Source: Cristatella mucedo
Taxonomy: Eukaryota > Bryozoa > Phylactolaemata > Cristatellidae
Length of the DNA: 17,500 bases
Direction: 5' to 3'
NCBI GenBank assembly: GCA_009760855.2
Contig: WPIO01000087.1
Coordinates: 1-17,500 of the forward strand
How positions within the stretch are numbered: the stretch's first letter is position 1; each line of letters opens with the position of its first letter. Of the stretch, positions 1 through 8,051 are shown in pieces. Position numbers and translations under genes: made by a program. Below the pieces are notes generated by a model that worked only from the letters and a program-made list of their open reading frames with translations, made no database searches and was not told the origin of the DNA.

Positions 1-260
1 ATGCTTGAAGCTTGTTAAGGTTCGTTTTTTAGACTTTTATTCAGCTGCATTTCCAGAGTCTGTCGCTGCCTTGTAAATTCCATACCTAGGCTTTTACTTC
101 ACGTATCAGAAGGAATTTGTAATGCAGGTTCAGCTCTGCTCATTTCCAACATTTCTAGAAGAGTTTTTTTATTTTGGCAGGATACATTTTGCTCTATACG
201 TCCGCCATTACGGAAAATGAAGCTCCGGGACATTTAAAGACTTTGACAGCAAAATGACTG
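1..260. other. Unassigned sequence before LINE A1
   Basis: No open frame, repeat or promoter-like element could be supported in this stretch. It ends where the AATAAT-rich tail of the family A element begins. Confidence 0.5.
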
Positions 261-282
261 CAATAATAATAATACACTTGAT

Positions 283-322
283 AAAGCGCCCTCAGTGAAC
301 TGAATCTCTTGCTCGGCGCTTT
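283..322 (-). other. Family A 3'-terminal hairpin (copy A1)
   Basis: AAAGCGCC (283-290) pairs perfectly with GGCGCTTT (315-322), an 8-bp stem just inside the (ATT)n tail. In copies A4 and A5 the loop also contains a second short stem, AGAGA with TCTCT. By analogy with L2-type LINEs, such a 3' hairpin is the likely recognition site of the element's reverse transcriptase. That role is inferred. Confidence 0.6.
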
Positions 323-542
323 ACATTTGCTGCAAAGGGAAGCGCTATTGAATCGTGAGTAATATCATGCTTGGTGAACAACATGAACAACGTGGTTAGG
401 GGTAATATGCACAGGGTCAGAATGCAAATGTGGTTAGCGGCATGCACAGTGTCAGCACGCATAAGCAAATGCAGGACTAATCACAGGGACCCACTAGATG
501 CTTTCCTAAATAGGTGTGTTTTTAAGTTCTTTTTAAATGTGG

Positions 543-1050
543 TCAAGTAATGGGATGTCCTGACTCAAGTCGAGAGGGAATTCCAGGCTTTGGGACCATA
601 CAAACTAAATGCAAGGTCCCCAAAAGATTTGAGGTTTTTACGAGGTATTGGTCAACTGTTGGATTCCGAAAACCATATGGTGCGATGCTTGGCCAGGTGG
701 GGGAGTAGATCTGAGAGATAGGCTGGATCCAAAGAATGAAGGGACCTAAAAGTGAGCGACGAAACCTTGAAGTCAATCCATTGCTTGACTGGTAGCCAGT
801 GCAGGTCGGCGAGAAGTAGTGTGATGTAGCAACTGGGAGGTTCGCGACAGACAAGACTAGCTGCAGAGTTTTGCACAAGCTGTAATCGCCTGATTGCACA
901 TTTCGGTAGGCCAGTAAGCAGCGAGTTACAGAAATCAAGTCGGGATGTCGCAAATGCATGGACCAATTTAGACGTGGTATCCTTAGCTAAATTATTCAAT
1001 AGCTCTACTCTGAAATTTCTCATTCGGCCAGGCTCCCTTACATCTATCAA
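543..1050 (-). pseudogene. A1 reverse-transcriptase C-terminal remnant, frameshifted
   Basis: Two overlapping minus-strand frames together encode the C-terminal part of an L2/CR1-type ORF2 protein. The first (about 652-1050) carries the characteristic segment downstream of the RT fingers and palm: K-L-V-H-A-F, S-R-L-D-F-C-N-S-L-L, G-L-P, L-Q-L-V-Q-N-S-A-A, then H-W-L-P-V-K and A-Y-L-S-D-L-L. The second frame (543 to about 660) continues with the tail that includes L-V-C-M-V-P-K-P-G. The switch of frame near 655 is a decay frameshift. The catalytic palm motifs and the endonuclease are absent through 5' truncation, so no active protein is expected. The assignment rests on motif recognition from known L2/CR1/Jockey-group proteins, not on a database search. 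Confidence 0.8.
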
Positions 1051-2568
1051 TTACTGTACTACTTGCAGCCTGCTAATCGCTTTAGCTTTTCAGAGCACAG
1101 CAAACTAACTCTCCCTTTTTTCAGTTAAACTCAAGTAGCCGACCGAAGCTTTGACTCTTTACTGTCCAGCCAGCTTCTGCTAATCCTGTGCAGAGACATT
1201 TCCGTCAGTCTAACTGATGAGCCACTTCCTTCTCTGCGAACATGCATTGAAGCCTGCTTGCTGCTTCATTATCTATAAACGTCCCTAGTTCTAGACCTCT
1301 GCTTCTCGTTTTCAATTCGCTACATGTAACTTGACAAAGATCTCTTGGTTGCAGTCTGTGCACGATAAGTGTTTTCGGCTCTGAATAGGCTACAAAGCGC
1401 TCTTTATCATCAAGCTTCACTGAATGGCTGAATGAATTCATTTTCGCTGCTGGTTGTTCCATGTATTTAAGCGTAAGCCTGTCCTCATTCGCAAGTCGTA
1501 TCGTTACTTGGAAAGATTAATGGTTCTGTGATTGTAATAGTTGCGATTCAAAAGAATCATGTATTATTTACGGCGTCTGTAAAGTCAATAGAAAGAGATT
1601 CAGCTCTCCGAGGGTGCTATACAAATGTTATAATATTAATAGTATCATATTATTTCCCAATATAGTATACCAAGCACTATTTAAGCGATAAACGGTTGTA
1701 CTTGGTGCTTCGAGTCGGATAGTTGTACTTTGACCTGTATTACAAAGAGTTGTAATTACGGCTTCAAAATGAGTTTGACTCACTGCTGGTGTGGCAAGCA
1801 TGCGGTCCTGTTTGGCTTCCAAAAAGTAGACTTTACACAAAGTACGCGAACTTTTTATGTTGCGGTATTGGCGACTAGCGAGCTTCATAACTACTCAGCA
1901 ACGATTCCATCGTCTAGATTGAGAGCTGCTTTGAGGTAGCAGCTGCCTCTTCATCTAGGCGTCAGCTCGTGGTAGATCACAAGCACCCCTGATAGCAGGA
2001 AAGGTCACCCTTCGCATGAGTATTGTTTCAGTGTGAGTGTTTACGCTGACAACGAGGGAGCATCAATGCACATGCACGCTAAGACCTACAGGCGGTGGTC
2101 ACGTAGTCGGTTGACGCACGCTCTCGTCAGCATCTCTATAGAAGCAGACTAAGAACAAGGCGATGCGGCCGGCTAGCCGGTGGAGAGGCGGATAGTGTGG
2201 AGTTAGCAACAATTAGTGTCACATAACCCTAATCAAAATGTTTCTTCCTAAACTGACAGCCGACGAAAGGCAGCTGCACCGGAGGTATTCGGCAACAGCT
2301 AGTGCCAGCATTCTAGGTCATTCTAGGAACGTTGATCAAAAGCTACCCTCATAAGTAGCATCCACCACGTCAGCTCTTTCCCAGTAGCTTAGGGCTGACA
2401 AGGGCTTTCAGTATACCGGCCGCTGTGCTGGTGGCTAGCCACTACAACACATAAGCCTTCATAGCCCGTTTTAAACAGAATATTGTGTCTCTGTCAACAT
2501 CTACTTATATTTAACTTAGGAGGGTAAGCTACAGAAAGAATTTGAATTATGCAACTCTAGATCACACT
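1051..2568. other. Unassigned spacer between LINE copies A1 and A2
   Basis: About 1.5 kb with no recognised repeat or gene. Short open frames exist on both strands (see 1205-1462), none matching a family I know. Small structures include a 12-bp palindrome, CCGGCTAGCCGG, at 2169-2180 and a 10-bp tandem duplication of CATTCTAGG(T/A) at 2309-2328. Confidence 0.5.
1205..1462 (-). CDS. Short open frame, possible exon, function unknown
   Basis: An 85-codon minus-strand frame from an ATG at 1460-1462 to a stop at 1205-1207. I do not recognise it. The translation is hydrophilic and rich in charged residues, with no membrane segment and no low-complexity run, so it reads more like protein than most chance frames here. 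A weak TATA-like CTTAAATA lies directly upstream of the ATG. No splice partners, homologous motifs or poly(A) signal support it, and a chance frame is more likely than a gene. Confidence 0.15.
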   Translation of the reverse strand: MEQPAAKMNSFSHSVKLDDKERFVAYSEPKTLIVHRLQPRDLCQVTCSELKTRSRGLELGTFIDNEAASRLQCMFAEKEVAHQLD

Positions 2569-3300
2569 AATAATATTATTAATAATAATATATATTGATG
2601 TAGTGCCCTGTGAGAACTCAATCTCTTTCTAGTTACTTTAAATGTGCTGCAAAGGAGGTGCGATCAATTATTTAGTGGTAGCTTGCTCAACACACAACAA
2701 GAATAAAATGATTTGGTATGACATGCACAGTGTCGGCATGCCAGTATCGTTTGTTGCAGCATCCTTAGTGTCAGCTTGCACAAGCACACGAAGGACGAAT
2801 CACAGGGACCCATTAAATGCTGTCATAAATAGATTCGTTTAAGTTTCTTATTAAATGTGGTCCTGTCAGGAGATGTCGTGACGCAAATCAGGAGTGATTA
2901 CAGGCTTTGGACGTGTACGAACTAATGATACAGTCTCCAACGTATTTGAGGTTTTTAAGATGTAAATGTAAACAATTAGATTCCAAACAGGTGGTGTTGC
3001 AATGCTTAGCCTGGTGAGGAGTAGATCAGATAAGTAGACTGAAGCCAAAGTATAAAAGGACCTACAAGTGAGTAGCAAAAATTTGAAGGCAATGTGTTGC
3101 TTGACTCGGAGTCAGTGCAGGTTTTCCAGAAGTGGTGAGATGTTGCAACTATGATGCCCACGACAGACAAGCTTAGCGGTTGAGTTTTGAAACAGCTGTA
3201 AGTGCCTGATTGCACGGGCCGGTAGACCAGCAAGCAGTGACTTACAGATGTTGCGACGGGATGATACAAATGCATGGACCACTTTAGACGTGGTATTCTT
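2569..3300 (-). mobile_element. LINE family A, copy A2 (5'-truncated)
   Basis: Minus-strand 3' fragment colinear with A1, from the AT-rich simple-repeat tail (2569-2596, TAATATTATTAATAATAATA) through the 3' UTR into the reverse-transcriptase C-terminal region. Shared blocks include CACAGGGACCCA near 2800, GAGGTTTTTA near 2950 and the CAAATGCATGGACCA block near 3267. Similarity stops at about 3300, close to A1's fade-out, giving a fragment of about 730 bp. It has more small indels than A1. Confidence 0.85.
2866..3300 (-). pseudogene. A2 reverse-transcriptase C-terminal remnant
   Basis: Two minus-strand frames (about 3006-3305 and 2866-3078) hold fragments of the same C-terminal ORF2 region as A1. 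A-S-V-Y-L-S-D-L-L, corresponding to A1's A-Y-L-S-D-L-L, lies in the lower frame, followed by a tail with R-T-R-P-K-P. The frame changes at least once and several family-typical residues are lost. No catalytic motif is present. It is a dead fragment, identified by its alignment with A1. Confidence 0.7.
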
Positions 3301-3583
3301 GTCACGACACGCCTGAGCTTTAGCGAAGATATGTAGCCCTCTAACCGAATGAGTAGAAATTAAAAATCAAATTTTAGTAAATCAAACAGCCGGACAGGAT
3401 TCCATGAAGCTAGTACATTTGGTCAAGTTCAAAATACCACCGTTCTCACCGAGCGATCTCAGCGTTTCGTTTGTTCAGTTAGAGGCTCAGTTCACCTCAT
3501 GCTGCTTTGCCAAAAAATGACCAAATATCATCCTCACCTAGTGATATCTGCCATGCTTCTGACGATTCTTTAGCTTCTTTCTC
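3301..3583. other. Unassigned spacer between A2 and SINE S1
   Basis: Nothing recognisable was found between the truncated end of A2 and the start of SINE S1. Confidence 0.5.
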
Positions 3584-3768
3584 AAGCCGTGATGGCACAC
3601 CAGGTAAGGCGATTGCTTTCACGACCTCGGTCCCGAGGTCGTGGGTTCGATTCCTGCAGTGGGCGATTCTTTATCGCCACTGCAAGCTGTGGTGATAGCC
3701 GTAAAGGTTCTGCTGTCTCTATACAAAAAGAGGCTGTTTAGACAGCTAGGATTTGTTTTTATTTACTT
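3584..3768 (+). mobile_element. tRNA-derived SINE, copy S1
   Basis: A short non-autonomous retroposon with a tRNA-like head and a separate body. The A box is TGGCACACCAGG at 3593-3604 and the B box GGTTCGATTCC at 3644-3654, the latter a perfect match to the Pol III consensus. Between them lies a self-complementary CGACCTCG-GTCC-CGAGGTCG. The body (about 3665-3750) includes TTTATCGCC, CTGCAAG, GTGGTGATAGCC and CTCTATACAAAAAGAGGCTG, and ends in a T-rich tail. S2, S3 and S4 share this body. A short inverted repeat, GCTGT (3733-3737) with ACAGC (3742-3746), lies near the 3' end. SINEs of this type are copied by a partner LINE. Which LINE is not shown here. Confidence 0.85.
3593..3654 (+). promoter_or_regulatory. 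Internal Pol III promoter of S1 (A and B boxes)
   Basis: A box TGGCACACCAGG at 3593-3604 and B box GGTTCGATTCC at 3644-3654, spaced as in tRNA genes. The B box is perfect and the A box differs from TRGYNNARNNGG at one position, so this copy could still bind TFIIIC. Activity is inferred. Confidence 0.7.
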
Positions 3769-3889
3769 AACGAGATCTGGGAGTATATTCCTAAGATGGT
3801 AGCTTCCTCTCCCTAGAATAATGTCACTCAATTTTGTGCAGCACCTTAATGTTTACATTCAAAGAGGTTATTAGTGACCTCGTCATGAA

Positions 3890-5385
3890 GTTCACATCCC
3901 AATTGAAGAAGACAACTGGTCATTTGGATACCGTTTAGAACCCTGCTGCTTCCACAATGCATTGATCAGATTTTGTCATGCACAACTAAATAGCACCATC
4001 AATCCGTGATTCAATCAGATCGTTGACCTGCTCCTTTCGAAAAGATTGTATTCAGGCCACTACTCGAGGAAGCACAACTGGAGCAAACAATATCTAGAGC
4101 GACTTCCTCAGTCTCCCTTTAACCGTTCCTATCAAAAACACTGGAACGCGTCACTGCAGGCTGGGTGAACTCATAAATTGAAACTTCATTTGAAACTTGA
4201 AACCTTTTTAGTAAGCTCCAGTCTCGATTGAAAGCAAATCACTCCACAGAGTCAGCATAGTTTCCAGTGTACAACGATATAGTTAGGAATGCAAACTTAG
4301 GTGGAATGTATCTGCTTATTTCACTCAACCTTTCGGTAGAATTTGATACCATTGATCATCAAGTTCTTATTGAGCACCTCTCACATGACCTGCGAGTCAC
4401 TGGCTCTGCTTTGCAATGGTTCAGGTCTACGTCAATGGGAGACTAGACTATTGCTGTGAATGGATGATGATTGTCAGAGGAGCCCTTGAAATATGGGGTA
4501 CCTCAGGGATCTGTGCTTAGTTCGGTTCTTTTTTGTGGTTTATAGTCTCCCGCTTACCGATGTGATTGCTAAGCACAGTCTAAGCTGTCGCTTTCATGGA
4601 AATGACACTCAGTTGTACCTGGCTTTGATCCCTCCAAGCCCTTAAGACGATCAAATTCTCTCAACTCACTTGCTGCATGTATTGATGACGTCAGCACATT
4701 GATAGCAGCGAATGTTTTAAAATGAATAATGACGACACAAAATTACTACTTATGGGCCAACCAAATGCTTATCAGTAATTGTAATGGGTCTAAAAATCGG
4801 GTCAGCCAGTATAAATACTGGTGAATCTGCACGAAATGTAGGTGCGATGTTCCAAGTGACCTTCCACTGGCCGACCATCTCAGCGCCATAGTCATGTCTG
4901 CCTACTTTCAGCTACATAATATTGCTAAGATTTGGGCTTGTAGAGACGGAGATACCACAGCTACATAGGTCCATGCATTTGTGAAATCCCGTCTTCACAT
5001 CTGTAACTCTGCTTGCTTGAATACTGGCCTCTATGCGTAGGTGCCTACAGCTAGTATAATACTCTGCAGCTAGGCTTTGTGTCACGACAATTGCATTTGC
5101 CATGCCACACAATTTCTGGGTAACCTGATCTGGCTCTCAGTCGAGCACTGCATTGCCTTTAAGGTTCTTCGCTGATTGCTAGCTCCTGTATTTTTTTGTG
5201 ACAGTCTACCTATCACATCTACTCCATAACCAGGCTAAGCATCGCACCACCAGCATTTCGGAATCTGTCTACCCATACCTTGTGCAAATCTCAATTCTCC
5301 TTCTGAGATCGTGCTTTTTGTTTGTGTTCTCTCACAGCCTGGAAACTACTCCCGACTTGCTTTTTGACATCTCCAGAGTTGGCCA
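3890..5385 (+). pseudogene. A3 reverse transcriptase, heavily decayed
   Basis: Translation in shifting frames recovers L2/CR1-type RT landmarks in order: L-S-K-T-L-E-R-V-T near 4130, N-H-S-T-E-S-A near 4240, motif A as E-F-D-T-I-D-H near 4339-4359, motif B as Y-G-V-P-Q-G-S-V-L at 4492-4518, the catalytic box region at 4592-4620, and the C-terminal V-H-A-F-V-K-S-R-L near 4970. The box that should be a [YF]-x-D-D type reads F-H-G-N-D-T-Q-L-Y-L, so the first catalytic aspartate is replaced by asparagine. Stops and frameshifts are numerous. The copy is inactive, and the identification is by family motifs. Confidence 0.8.
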
Positions 5386-5585
5386 CATTTATAAAAAAGA
5401 CTATACACGCTCTTATTTGTGACAGCATTTAGTGGGTCCCTGTGATTCGTCCTACATATGATAATGGGTACTGACACCATAAATGCTGCAACTAACCATA
5501 CTTGGATGCTGAGCCTGTGCACGTCACCTCTAACCATGTTATTTTTGTTTACATTAAGCATGCTACCACTAACCAGTCGATTGAG

Positions 5586-5594
5586 TTTCCTTTG
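5586..5594 (+). repeat. Possible left target-site duplication of B1
   Basis: TTTCCTTTG directly precedes B1. ATTCCATGG (6658-6666) directly follows it, and six of the nine positions agree. The uninterrupted family A sequence has TTCCCTTTG here. It could be a decayed target-site duplication, or chance. Confidence 0.4.
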
Positions 5595-6657
5595 ATGACG
5601 ATGATGATGTATATCCGTCTGTAACTCCACAAAGTCATAAAGACCAGGTGGCTGTTACGCAGGAGAGTTTTGTATAGCCCACTCACAGCCTAAGCGGCTT
5701 TCGGTACGCATTCGGTAGCCGACAGACTTCATCTCACGCAACGAAGAGAAAGTGGGAAGCATAGCAGAGTCAGGAGAGCAGTTGAGGTAGTGAGTAGCAT
5801 AGAAGTAGCAGCTCAGGACTGCTGAAAAAGGTGTGCCATAGTTGGTAGCAGGAGAGTAGTTGTCATTGCGTAAGAACTGTGGAAGCGACTTCCACAGTCT
5901 AGGACCTGCAGAGCTAAAGCTTCTGTCGCCAACGGTCTTTAAGCAGAGGAATGGGGCAGCTAATTTATTGTCCACACAAGACCTGAGGGCACGAGCAGGC
6001 TGAAACTGGTGCAGCAGTTCAGCTAGATACGAAGGAGCCAAGCCGTGGTGGGCCTTGTGGGTCAGTGTAAGAACTTTGCTCTGGATCCGTTGCTCAACCG
6101 GCATCCATCCTAGCTCTTTTAGCAAAGGAGACACGTGCTCAAACCTCTGGGATTTGAAGGCTAGCCTTGCAGCCATATTCATAGTCTGCTGCAGTGGTCT
6201 AATAGTTTTCTTTGGCAGCCCAGCCAATAAGGAATTGCAATAATCAAGCCGAGACAGAACTAAGGAGGTAGTTCATATTTTTACAAGCAACTGTGGGAGA
6301 CAGCTCCTAATCTTGGATAGGGATCGGACGTGATGGTTAGCTGTACAAGCAGTCGTCTGAATGAATCTTTTAAAATTGAAGCAGTTGTAGAAAACGACAC
6401 CTAAATTTCGAGCACGGGGTGATGGTCGCACAATAGCATCACCTAGTAGAAGAGCAAAGCCTTTTAATCCAGCCACACGCTTAGGGTGTCCTATGAGCAG
6501 CAGTTTGGTTTTATCATCATTTAATTTCAGGAAGTTTTCCGACATCCAGGATCGAATATCGGCAAGGCAAGCATTCAGTTTCTCAGTTGCTGCAGCAGAT
6601 TCCGACGGTTTGAATGACAAATACAACTGAGTATCATCAGCATAGAAGTTATATCCT
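5595..6657 (-). mobile_element. LINE family B, copy B1, inserted into A3
   Basis: A minus-strand, 5'-truncated non-LTR element of a second family. It starts at its 5' end inside the RT palm (YADD region near 6640) and runs to an ATC-rich 3' tail at 5595-5610. It matches B2 (6850-7122), B3 (8690-9470) and B4 (12769-13740) in order, including GCTGCTACTT, the TGAGATGAAGTCT block and GGAGTTACAGAC near the 3' end. Family A sequence flanks it on both sides and joins precisely once B1 is removed. This shows it is an insertion and younger than A3. Confidence 0.9.
5655..6657 (-). pseudogene. B1 reverse transcriptase C-terminal half, one in-frame stop
   Basis: About 330 codons stay in a single minus-strand frame from 6657 to the natural stop at 5655-5657, interrupted only by a TGA at 6273-6275. 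The catalytic box Y-A-D-D-T-Q-L-Y is intact, with YADD at 6633-6644. It is followed by C-L-A-D-I-R-S-W-M, L-N-D-D-K-T-K-L-L, the N-L-G-V-V-F segment, S-R-L-D-Y-C-N-S-L-L-A-G-L-P and the conserved E-L-G-W-M-P-V-E-Q-R-I block. Upstream RT motifs and the endonuclease domain are missing, so it cannot be a complete ORF2 protein. It is the best-preserved LINE reading frame in the window. Confidence 0.88.
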
Positions 6658-6666
6658 ATTCCATGG

Positions 6667-6736
6667 GCAGCACAACGTGCCTAGTAAGAGGCTGAGTTCT
6701 GTGAGGGCTATATATCAAATGTATTATTATTACTAT
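6667..6736 (+). mobile_element. LINE family A, copy A3, 3' end (resumes after B1)
   Basis: GCAGCACAACGTGCCTAG continues exactly where A3 broke off at 5594. It runs through the family A terminal hairpin region (GCCTAGTAAGAGGCTGAGTT, then CTGTGAGGGCTATATATC) into TATTATTATTACTAT, the family A simple-repeat tail. The hairpin is eroded compared with A1 and A5. Together with 3885-5594 this accounts for the complete 3' half of A3. Confidence 0.82.
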
Positions 6737-6849
6737 ACTTATTTTTTATTTTTCGATCATTGGACGACATCTATGGTGCCGAAGTCCGAGACATTTCATT
6801 ATGACAGACAGGAACATCTTTATTATAAGGCCGTAAGCCTTTATCCGAT

Positions 6850-7122
6850 TTAAATGTAACGTAATTTAACCTCGGCTGTAACTCCAGAAAGCCACAAAGA
6901 TTATACGGATGTTATGCAGGAAATTTTTAAACCAAATTCATAGCCTAAGCTGCTTTCAGTCTGCATTCGGTAGCCAACGGACTTCATCTTGTGCAAACAA
7001 GAGAAAGTGGGAAGCAAAGCAGAGTAAGGAGAGCAGTCGATGAAGTTAGTGGCATGGAAGCAGCAGCTCAGGACCGCTGGAAAGGATGAGCCATAGTCGG
7101 CAGTAGGAGAGTAGTTGTCGTT
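6850..7122 (-). mobile_element. LINE family B, copy B2 (short 3' fragment)
   Basis: Minus-strand fragment matching the last 270 bp or so of B1. Shared blocks include GCTGTAACTCCA at the 3' end, CATTCGGTAGCCAACGGACT, GAGAAAGTGGGAAGC and GGAGAGTAGTTGTC. It encodes the last part of the RT C-terminus with disruptions. Its 3' tail (6845-6870) is the TTACATTTAAAT type, like B4 rather than the ATC repeat of B1. Matching ends near 7122, so it is strongly 5'-truncated. Confidence 0.85.
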
Positions 7123-7219
7123 AAAGGCAGCCCTTATTAATCGTCCTTCCCCCTCGGATAGCCGTCAGCTTGAATTACTGCTGATTGGCGACCAGTTATG
7201 AAAGCATAAGCCCAGATAA

Positions 7220-7669
7220 TTGCTCAGATCGATGATTGTTCCCCGTGGTCGGCTGGCAAACACATTAGATCGTGCTCTACTTTGCCTTCGCCTAATGCAA
7301 GGTCTACCTGCGCTGGTCCTCCTGGTGATAGCTGTTTCTCTGGTGCAGCCGTTGCATGAACTTGCTGAGCAAGCCGACCTAACTTCGGAAGAATGGCAGA
7401 CAACTGCCGTCGATGATTCAACGACCTTAAAAACCCGAGAACTACACTATCATCTCCCCCATTGCAGCAATCGCCGCCCAAGGCACAAGGCTGGACGACC
7501 TACATCCTTCGACATATCCACCATGCTGAGACCCACTAGTATCTTTCGACAGACTAACGCGACCCATATGTGCACCACAGCTACAGATACCAAGCCGAGA
7601 CTGCTCAACAAACGCTAGGAAATAGAGAGTGGTAAACAACAGATGACAAACTCTGCACCATCCAACCTT
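7220..7669 (-). other. Possible 5' internal region of an LTR element
   Basis: If 7670-8183 is a 5' LTR, this is the adjoining leader. TGGTGCAGAG (7660-7651, minus strand) lies about ten bases past the putative LTR end and begins TGG as primer-binding sites do. No gag, zinc-knuckle or protease motif could be recognised in the minus-strand frames 7442-7696 and 7224-7481. The stretch is more G+C-rich than its surroundings. The plus-strand frame 7220-7618 has a hydrophobic segment but no other support. Confidence 0.25.
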
Positions 7670-7721
7670 TGTTCGGTTCACACGCAGCACAGACACGCCT
7701 ATCGCTGAATAACATCAACAG

Positions 7722-7727
7722 TTTATT
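7722..7727 (-). terminator. Poly(A) signal of the LTR candidate
   Basis: AATAAA on the minus strand, followed within 15-45 bases by the GT-rich TGTTGATGTT and GTGTCTGTGCTGCGTGTG, the usual layout of a polyadenylation site. Confidence 0.4.
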
Positions 7728-8041
7728 CTTCAATGCACGGAGCAGAGGGAAACACGACACGATTCGCCCTTCTCCCGAATTGGGTCTCTGTTCGGGAATA
7801 CGGCTGTGCACCGGCTGAAACTGATTATTTATCAGAGGCGGACCATATCTGTGCACCTGCCGACCCGGATTGTGGATCCGTTATGTTCACTCGTGGTTTG
7901 GCATAGGAGCAGTACCGGCCTGCATATCATCAGACAGCAGTACCTTTCGGCAGAAGGCCGGAATGTAAATGTTTCAGCCCACTGTCTTCGGCACCTACAG
8001 CAGCATCGCCACTCATGCTCAGTTCATTCGTGCGCAGCCTT

Positions 8042-8051
8042 CTTTTATATA
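8042..8051 (-). promoter_or_regulatory. TATA box of the LTR candidate
   Basis: TATATAAAAG on the minus strand is a near-ideal TATA box. Transcription would start near 8015-8020 and run toward lower coordinates. Its use is inferred. Confidence 0.4.

Larger units (their letters stand above)
261..1050 (-). mobile_element. LINE family A, copy A1 (5'-truncated, L2/CR1-like)
   Basis: This is the 3' part of a non-LTR retrotransposon on the minus strand: the end of the reverse-transcriptase ORF, a roughly 250-bp 3' UTR, a terminal hairpin and an (ATT)n tail at 261-273. It aligns along most of its length with A2 (2569-3300) and in part with A3, A4 and A5. Shared stretches include the CACAGGGACCCA block, the CCAGGCTTTGG block and the CATGCATGGACC-type block. 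A simple-repeat 3' tail and heavy 5' truncation are typical products of target-primed reverse transcription. The high-coordinate boundary is uncertain, between about 985 and 1050, because similarity to A3 fades there. Confidence 0.85.
3885..5594 (+). mobile_element. LINE family A, copy A3, 5' segment (split by B1)
   Basis: The longest family A relic, on the plus strand. It contains decayed reverse-transcriptase sequence from about 3900, the C-terminal region near 4960-5300, and most of the 3' UTR (CATTTAGTGGGTCCCTGTGATTCG near 5428 and the GCTACCACTAACCAG block near 5560). It breaks at 5594 in the middle of the family A motif TTCCCTTTG-CAGCAAATG, where B1 is inserted. The remaining 3' end resumes at 6667. 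The 5' limit is approximate because the protein-level similarity is weak there. Confidence 0.8.

Noticed and set aside
3584-3668. Functional tRNA gene at the S1 head
   Set aside because: The A and B boxes are good, but the flanks do not form a tRNA acceptor stem and the sequence continues into a SINE body shared with three other copies.
6660-6710. Extension of the B1 reverse transcriptase upstream of YADD with a one-base frameshift
   Set aside because: One frame gives a plausible RT-like reading, but the nucleotides match the family A 3' hairpin and tail much better, so this is the end of A3 and the reading was a coincidence.
7220-7618. 132-codon plus-strand frame as a membrane protein gene
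   Set aside because: One hydrophobic segment only, no homologous motif, and it lies opposite the putative LTR-element leader. Likely a chance frame in G+C-rich sequence.
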